DNA from: Agrobacterium tumefaciens_K
GTDB lineage: Bacteria > Pseudomonadota > Alphaproteobacteria > Rhizobiales > Rhizobiaceae
Direction: 5' to 3'
DNA length: 64,000 nt
NCBI RefSeq assembly: GCF_031801495.1
Contig: NZ_JAOEGC010000002.1
Span: 310,001-374,000, forward strand
Part shown: positions 60,917 through 64,000 of the stretch, piece by piece
Layout: every line of letters begins with the position of its first letter
Numbering within the stretch: position 1 is the first letter of the stretch
Notes under the pieces: generated by a model
What the model saw: the letters and a program-made list of their open reading frames with translations, nothing else
What the model was told of the DNA's origin: nothing
The model's database searches: none
Position numbers and translations under genes: made by a program

Positions 60917-60941
60917 TCGCGCCTTTCAGGATCGAGACGCG

Positions 60942-61823
60942 ATGGCTTTCCGCGTTCGCATGGAAAATGAAATCGAGGGCTTTGCCGTCGTCGGCGGGCC
61001 AAGGTCACGCGTCTGGAACGGTATGGTTGCCGACCTTTGGGACGTGCGCTGCGCGCCGCAGGCGGGCGGTCGTTATGTCGGGAAAGATCCACGCTTCGTC
61101 TTTTTGCTGGACATGGACGGTCGGGACGAGAGCCGGTTCATGATGAACCGTTCCCGGCGCGACAGTGCCGCGACGATGGAGGCGAACAGGATTTCCTACG
61201 TACCGGCTGACGTGGATGTGTACGCGGAACTGAAGGACGTGTCCTTCGTGCGGCATCTTGACCTGCATTTTGATGCGGGGTTGCTGGGTTCTCGATTGTT
61301 GCAGGGCTTCGACCCGCGCCTGCTTCTTGATCCCCATCTCATGTTCGAGAACGAGCGTCTTCTGGCGCTTGCGCGGCTGATTGCAGCCGAATGCGACAAT
61401 CCGGATCCATTGCACGATCTTTACGGTGAAAGTCTCGTGTTGGCATTGCTGACTGACTTTCTTAATGTGAAACGCGAGCCATCAAGGAAACGCAGCAAGC
61501 TTGCCTCATGGCAGTTGAGAGCGGCGACGGACTATATTCGCGAGCATTGCCTGCGCTCCATCCGTCTTGAAGAACTGGCGGAGCTGACGAACCTGTCGCA
61601 ATCCCACTTCAGCCATGCTTTCAAGGCGTCCACCGGTCTGCCACCGCACCAATGGCAGATGCAGGCACGTATCGACCGGGTGAAGGAGCTGATGGCACGG
61701 GCCGACATGGCGCTGACGGACATCGCCGTCGCTGCGGGTTTTGCGGATCAGGCCCATTTTTCACGCGTGTTCCGCAAGATGGTTGGTGTTTCTCCGTCGG
61801 TCTGGCAACGCAGCCGCCAATAA
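60942..61823 (+). CDS. AraC-family regulator, siderophore-locus type
   Basis: 293 residues. The C-terminal double HTH (about 195-290) includes LEELAELTNLSQSHFSHAFK and ALTDIAVAAGFADQAHFSRV, then FRKMVGVSPSVWQR. The N-terminal 180 residues form a sensor domain without a family I can name. ATG 60942 follows AGGATCGAG; upstream in-frame starts at 60855, 60885 and 60900 fall in or before the palindrome. Its place after a TonB receptor suggests ferric-siderophore-responsive activation, as for PchR/AlcR-type regulators; this is inference. Confidence 0.88.
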   Translation: MAFRVRMENEIEGFAVVGGPRSRVWNGMVADLWDVRCAPQAGGRYVGKDPRFVFLLDMDGRDESRFMMNRSRRDSAATMEANRISYVPADVDVYAELKDVSFVRHLDLHFDAGLLGSRLLQGFDPRLLLDPHLMFENERLLALARLIAAECDNPDPLHDLYGESLVLALLTDFLNVKREPSRKRSKLASWQLRAATDYIREHCLRSIRLEELAELTNLSQSHFSHAFKASTGLPPHQWQMQARIDRVKELMARADMALTDIAVAAGFADQAHFSRVFRKMVGVSPSVWQRSRQ

Positions 61824-61840
61824 ACGCGTGTAAAAAAGCC

Positions 61841-61865
61841 GGAACGATTTTCGGCGGGGCGGGTT
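61841..61865 (+). promoter_or_regulatory. Candidate EcfG-type promoter of the PRC-barrel gene
   Basis: GGAAC (61841-61845), 16 bases, then GGTT (61862-61865). The -35 box is exact; the -10 has one mismatch from CGTT. It lies about 45 bases before the ATG. Confidence 0.45.
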
Positions 61866-61909
61866 TACCAGACGTGACACAGCGAGGATAAATCGGAAGG
61901 AGTTACGTC

Positions 61910-62302
61910 ATGTTGCATAATGAAACCCGTGCCGGACAGGATCCCTACGTCAAGGATACACCGAGCCTGATTGCCAGCGACAAGGTGGAAGGCACCCGCG
62001 TTTACGGCGCAGATGGAAAGCATATCGGCTCCATCCAGCGCGTCATTCTCGGAAAGCAGGATGGTCGCGTGGCATACGCGGTTCTGAGTTTCGGTGGTTT
62101 CCTCGGCATCGGCGATGACTATTATCCGCTGCCGTGGGAAAAGCTTCACTACGACGAAGAGCTCGATGGTTATCGTATCGACCTGACCAAGCAACAGATC
62201 GAAAATGCGCCGCACTTCGCGGCCCTTGACGATGCGTCTTTGCTGAGCTCCAGGGACCGCAAGGTCTATGACTATTACGGTGTTGCACCGTACTGGATGT
62301 AA
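61910..62302 (+). CDS. PRC-barrel domain protein
   Basis: 130-residue soluble protein with one PRC-barrel domain (about 20-95): LIASDKVEGTRVYGADGKHI, GSIQRVILGKQDGRVAYAVL and FLGIGDDYYPLPWEKLHYDE. AAGGAG gives a good ribosome site. Proteins of this kind are abundant in the rhizobial general stress response, but their biochemical role is unknown. Confidence 0.9.
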   Translation: MLHNETRAGQDPYVKDTPSLIASDKVEGTRVYGADGKHIGSIQRVILGKQDGRVAYAVLSFGGFLGIGDDYYPLPWEKLHYDEELDGYRIDLTKQQIENAPHFAALDDASLLSSRDRKVYDYYGVAPYWM

Positions 62303-62330
62303 GCGACGCCCCTGATGGCAAACGCAAAGA

Positions 62331-62355
62331 AAACGGCCCTTCCGGGCCGTTTTTT
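62331..62355. terminator. Bidirectional intrinsic terminator between the PRC-barrel and DUF982 genes
   Basis: 9-bp stem AAACGGCCC (62331-62339) and GGGCCGTTT (62344-62352) with a TTCC loop and T run; the A-rich left arm gives a T run on the minus strand too. Confidence 0.9.
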
Positions 62356-62369
62356 ATATGTCGTTTTTG

Positions 62370-62612
62370 TCAGTGGGTATTTTTCTGAACCTCGGACACT
62401 GCATCTGTGAAACATCTGCGCGCCTCTTCCGGAGATTTACGCCCGTCGAGCGCTGCGCGACACGCGCTACGTGCCTTGACGAAGCTTAGCCCGCGCATGG
62501 TCGGCCAGCGATCGGTCAGCAGTGCCAGTGCTTCGAGCGGGCCGGCGACGGAATTCTTGCCGCAGGCCTCGAGGTTGACTTCAACGGGTTCCATCCATCT
62601 TTCGTTTTTCAT
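62370..62612 (-). CDS. DUF982 family protein
   Basis: 80 residues. The domain spans most of the protein: VNLEACGKNSVAGPLEALAL, DRWPTMRG and KARSACRAALDGRKSPEEAR. GGGAGGTG precedes ATG 62612. DUF982 is expanded in rhizobia with many paralogues per genome; function is unknown. Confidence 0.88.
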   Translation of the reverse strand: MKNERWMEPVEVNLEACGKNSVAGPLEALALLTDRWPTMRGLSFVKARSACRAALDGRKSPEEARRCFTDAVSEVQKNTH

Positions 62613-62734
62613 CGTGCACCTCCCAGAGCAACGCGATACCGAAATTTTCCCACAGCAACCAATGTGAACACGCCACTTTGCCAGCGAGTTCTTGCCGTTA
62701 GAATATTCGCAACTGCCTTGATTGACAACGACGA

Positions 62735-62809
62735 CTATCGAAATCCGAAAAATGACAGGATCGCCAGCACGATAACGACAAGACCGACGATGTAGATGAT
62801 CTGGTTCAT
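62735..62809 (-). CDS. 24-residue predicted membrane peptide
   Basis: Reads MNQIIYIVGLVVIVLAILSF then FGFR, a single hydrophobic helix with a short basic end. An excellent AAGGAGA lies 8 bases before the ATG, and a full GGAAC-N16-CGTT promoter stands upstream. Near-identical short peptides exist in other rhizobia as I recall, usually unannotated or hypothetical. It could be a regulatory or membrane-stress microprotein. Confidence 0.72.
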   Translation of the reverse strand: MNQIIYIVGLVVIVLAILSFFGFR

Positions 62810-62836
62810 AGTAAATCTCCTTTTCTGCCAAACGAT

Positions 62837-62861
62837 AACGTTCAGTATCGGGGGATGTTCC
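62837..62861 (-). promoter_or_regulatory. EcfG-type general-stress promoter of the 24-residue peptide
   Basis: On the minus strand GGAAC (62861-62857), 16 bases, CGTT (62840-62837), an exact match to the alphaproteobacterial general-stress consensus. The distance to the ATG is 27 bases. Confidence 0.68.
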
Positions 62862-62925
62862 CGGCCGCATCATCTACCGTCGGGTAGGGGCTGGCCGGAA
62901 ACGATAATTCGCCCGGCGCTTGCGG

Positions 62926-63084
62926 TCACTTCCGCAGGATCACCCAGATCGCGTGAATGATGCCCGGAATGTATCCGCATATCGTCAGCAGGATGTTGAG
63001 CCAGAAATGCAGACCAAGACCGACCTGGAGAAAGACACCAACAGGAGGCAGGAGAATGGCGACGAGAATACGAACAACGTCCAC
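62926..63084 (-). CDS. PMP3/YqaE (UPF0057) family membrane protein
   Basis: 52 residues starting at GTG (VDVVRILVAILLPPVGVFLQ), with two hydrophobic helices and the family signature LPPVGVFLQVGLG, then LNILLTICGYIPGIIHAIWV. GGAAGG lies before the GTG. PMP3-type proteolipids help maintain membrane potential and salt tolerance in yeast and plants. Bacterial members are stress-induced. Too short for many gene callers. Confidence 0.92.
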   Translation of the reverse strand: MDVVRILVAILLPPVGVFLQVGLGLHFWLNILLTICGYIPGIIHAIWVILRK

Positions 63085-63117
63085 GATAGACCTTCCATTT
63101 GAGAGCTTACGGCAATC

Positions 63118-63143
63118 AACGCACGGAGGTCTGTTGTGGTTTC
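63118..63143 (-). promoter_or_regulatory. Candidate EcfG-type promoter of the PMP3/YqaE gene
   Basis: On the minus strand GAAAC (63143-63139), 17 bases, CGTT (63121-63118). One mismatch from GGAAC; spacing within the allowed range. Confidence 0.4.
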
Positions 63144-63206
63144 AAATGTCAGCCGCCGGATATAGACGGGCGGGTGAAATAACTCGACTGGAAGGATTGA
63201 GAAGAG

Positions 63207-63282
63207 TGGTGCCGCTTACGTGACTCGAACACGTGACCCCGTCATTACGAATGACGTGCTCTACCAACTGAGCTAAAGCGGC
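63207..63282 (-). tRNA. tRNA-Thr (anticodon CGT)
   Basis: 76 bases including encoded CCA. The acceptor stem is GCCGCTT with AAGCGGC, the D stem GCTC/GAGC, the anticodon stem CGTCA/TGACG with loop TTCGTAA gives CGT, and the T loop is TTCGAGT. It reads ACG codons. Confidence 0.97.
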
Positions 63283-63423
63283 CCGACTTGCGATCCGAAA
63301 GTGTGTCGGATCAGCGTCATGGCGGGCTGATACAGGCAATGCTCACGGATTTCAAGCCTTGAATGCACGAGTTTTGAAAATTCCACAAAAGCCTTGCCTG
63401 CGCCACTGTTTATAAGCCGTATT

Positions 63424-64000
63424 TCAGGATGCCGAGCAGATGCGGCGGCGGGCGGCTTCGTATTCTTCGGCCAGTCTGTCAACAAGGCCGGCCACCGGTT
63501 CGATAGTCTTGACCGCGCCAATGCCTTGCCCGGCGCCCCAGATATCCTTCCAGGCCTTGGCGCCACCTGTTGCCGTTTCGAAATCCATCTTCGACGGATC
63601 GGCCTCGGGAAGATTGTCCGGGTCCATGCCCGCCGCAACAATTGATTTTTTCAGGTAGTTGCCGTGCACGCCGGTGAAATAGTTGGAGTAGACGATGTCG
63701 GTGGCCTGTGCGTCGACGATCGCCTGCTTGTACGCATCGGAAGCGCGGGCCTCCTGCGTGGCGATGAAGGGAGAACCGATATAGGCCATATCCGCCCCCA
63801 TGGCCTGTGCGGCGAGAATGGAGCTGCCGTTGGCAATCGCACCGGCAAGCAGCAGCGGGCCGTCGAACCATGTTCGGATTTCCTGAACGAGTGCGAAGGG
63901 TGAAAGCGTGCCCGCGTGGCCACCCGCACCAGCCGCAACCGCGATCAACCCGTCTGCGCCCTTGCGGATGGCGGAACGGGCATGGCGGTCATTGATGACA
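63424..64000 (-). CDS. Nitronate monooxygenase/2-nitropropane dioxygenase family (5' end outside window)
   Basis: FMN-dependent TIM-barrel enzyme oxidising nitronates such as propionate 3-nitronate. About 192 C-terminal residues are present; the frame continues past the right edge (INDRHARSAIRKGADGLIAV). Visible are AVAAGAGGHAGTLSPFALVQ (flavin and catalytic-His region), LLLAGAIANGSSILAAQAMG and GADMAYIGSPFIATQEA (phosphate binding). It ends in RRRICSAS. A related enoyl-ACP reductase (FabK-type) is a less likely alternative. Confidence 0.9.
   Translation of the reverse strand, partial: VINDRHARSAIRKGADGLIAVAAGAGGHAGTLSPFALVQEIRTWFDGPLLLAGAIANGSSILAAQAMGADMAYIGSPFIATQEARASDAYKQAIVDAQATDIVYSNYFTGVHGNYLKKSIVAAGMDPDNLPEADPSKMDFETATGGAKAWKDIWGAGQGIGAVKTIEPVAGLVDRLAEEYEAARRRICSAS

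Noticed and set aside
60855..60941. Longer AraC protein starting at 60855, 60885 or 60900
   Set aside because: These codons lie in the terminator-like hairpin and the 19-bp inverted repeat and lack ribosome sites; ATG 60942 has AGGATCGAG.
1..64000. CRISPR arrays, insertion sequences, prophage or rRNA
   Set aside because: No regularly spaced repeats, transposase or integrase motifs, or rRNA segments were seen on either strand.

Overview
The window is a gene-dense, high-GC stretch of an alphaproteobacterial main chromosome. It looks like Agrobacterium or a close Rhizobiaceae relative. The evidence is the gene set and order (glnD-murJ-trpS, miaB-phoH-ybeY-corC-lnt-XRE-metK-trmB, rpmH-rnpA-yidC-engB), the Mur-type Fur protein, frequent TTG/GTG starts, and regulatory motifs typical of rhizobia (Irr, RirA, EcfG and ROSE-like). 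From memory the order resembles the A. fabrum C58 circular chromosome near Atu0345-Atu0413; this was not checked. I see about 61 protein genes and two tRNAs (Arg-ACG, Thr-CGT). I see no rRNA, insertion sequence, prophage or CRISPR.

Layout. 1-6.6 kb: glnD (5' end outside the window), murJ, a VOC protein, trpS and a universal stress protein. 6.7-9.8 kb: an Nfu-type Fe-S scaffold behind an Irr-like box, tsaB, rimI, a Mur/Fur regulator and plsC. 9.9-18.6 kb: miaB, phoH, ybeY, corC-like, lnt, a PraR-like XRE regulator, metK, trmB. 18.7-26.9 kb: rbsK and rmuC (minus), def-fmt-truA (plus), a membrane protein with dapE-dapD (minus), and a LOG-family protein. 27-29.4 kb: a chemoreceptor. 29.5-33.9 kb: nucleoside hydrolase, a small heat-shock protein behind a ROSE-like RNA thermometer, DUF1150, an EF-hand protein, a pyrimidine 5'-nucleotidase and an EamA transporter. 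33.9-38.5 kb: argB, an orphan anti-sigma-like protein, and engB-yidC-rnpA-rpmH with a clear promoter. 38.9-42.5 kb: a second chemoreceptor and an orphan histidine kinase. 42.7-53.8 kb: tRNA-Arg, a CoA-transferase, a lipoprotein hydrolase, a hydroxyproline epimerase-like gene, pyrC, pyrE, frk, pgi and fadD.

54-61.8 kb is an iron-acquisition locus: fbpC, fbpA, fbpB, a TonB-dependent receptor, DUF2218 and an AraC regulator. Four intergenic sites in it match TGA-N9-TCA, the RirA (IRO) consensus. The last lies at the centre of an inverted repeat with 19-bp arms just upstream of the AraC gene. This is the most system-like part of the window: outer-membrane receptor, periplasmic ferric-ion binder, permease, ATPase, small DUF2218 protein and local regulator under one apparent iron signal.

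61.8-63.1 kb is a cluster of small proteins (PRC-barrel, DUF982, a 24-residue membrane peptide and a PMP3/YqaE protein). Several have GGAAC-N16/17-CGTT-like promoters, suggesting the EcfG general stress response. The window ends with tRNA-Thr and a nitronate monooxygenase cut by the right edge.

All regulatory calls are by-eye motif matches. Start codons were chosen from ribosome-binding sites and family N-termini and may be wrong where TTG or GTG is used.
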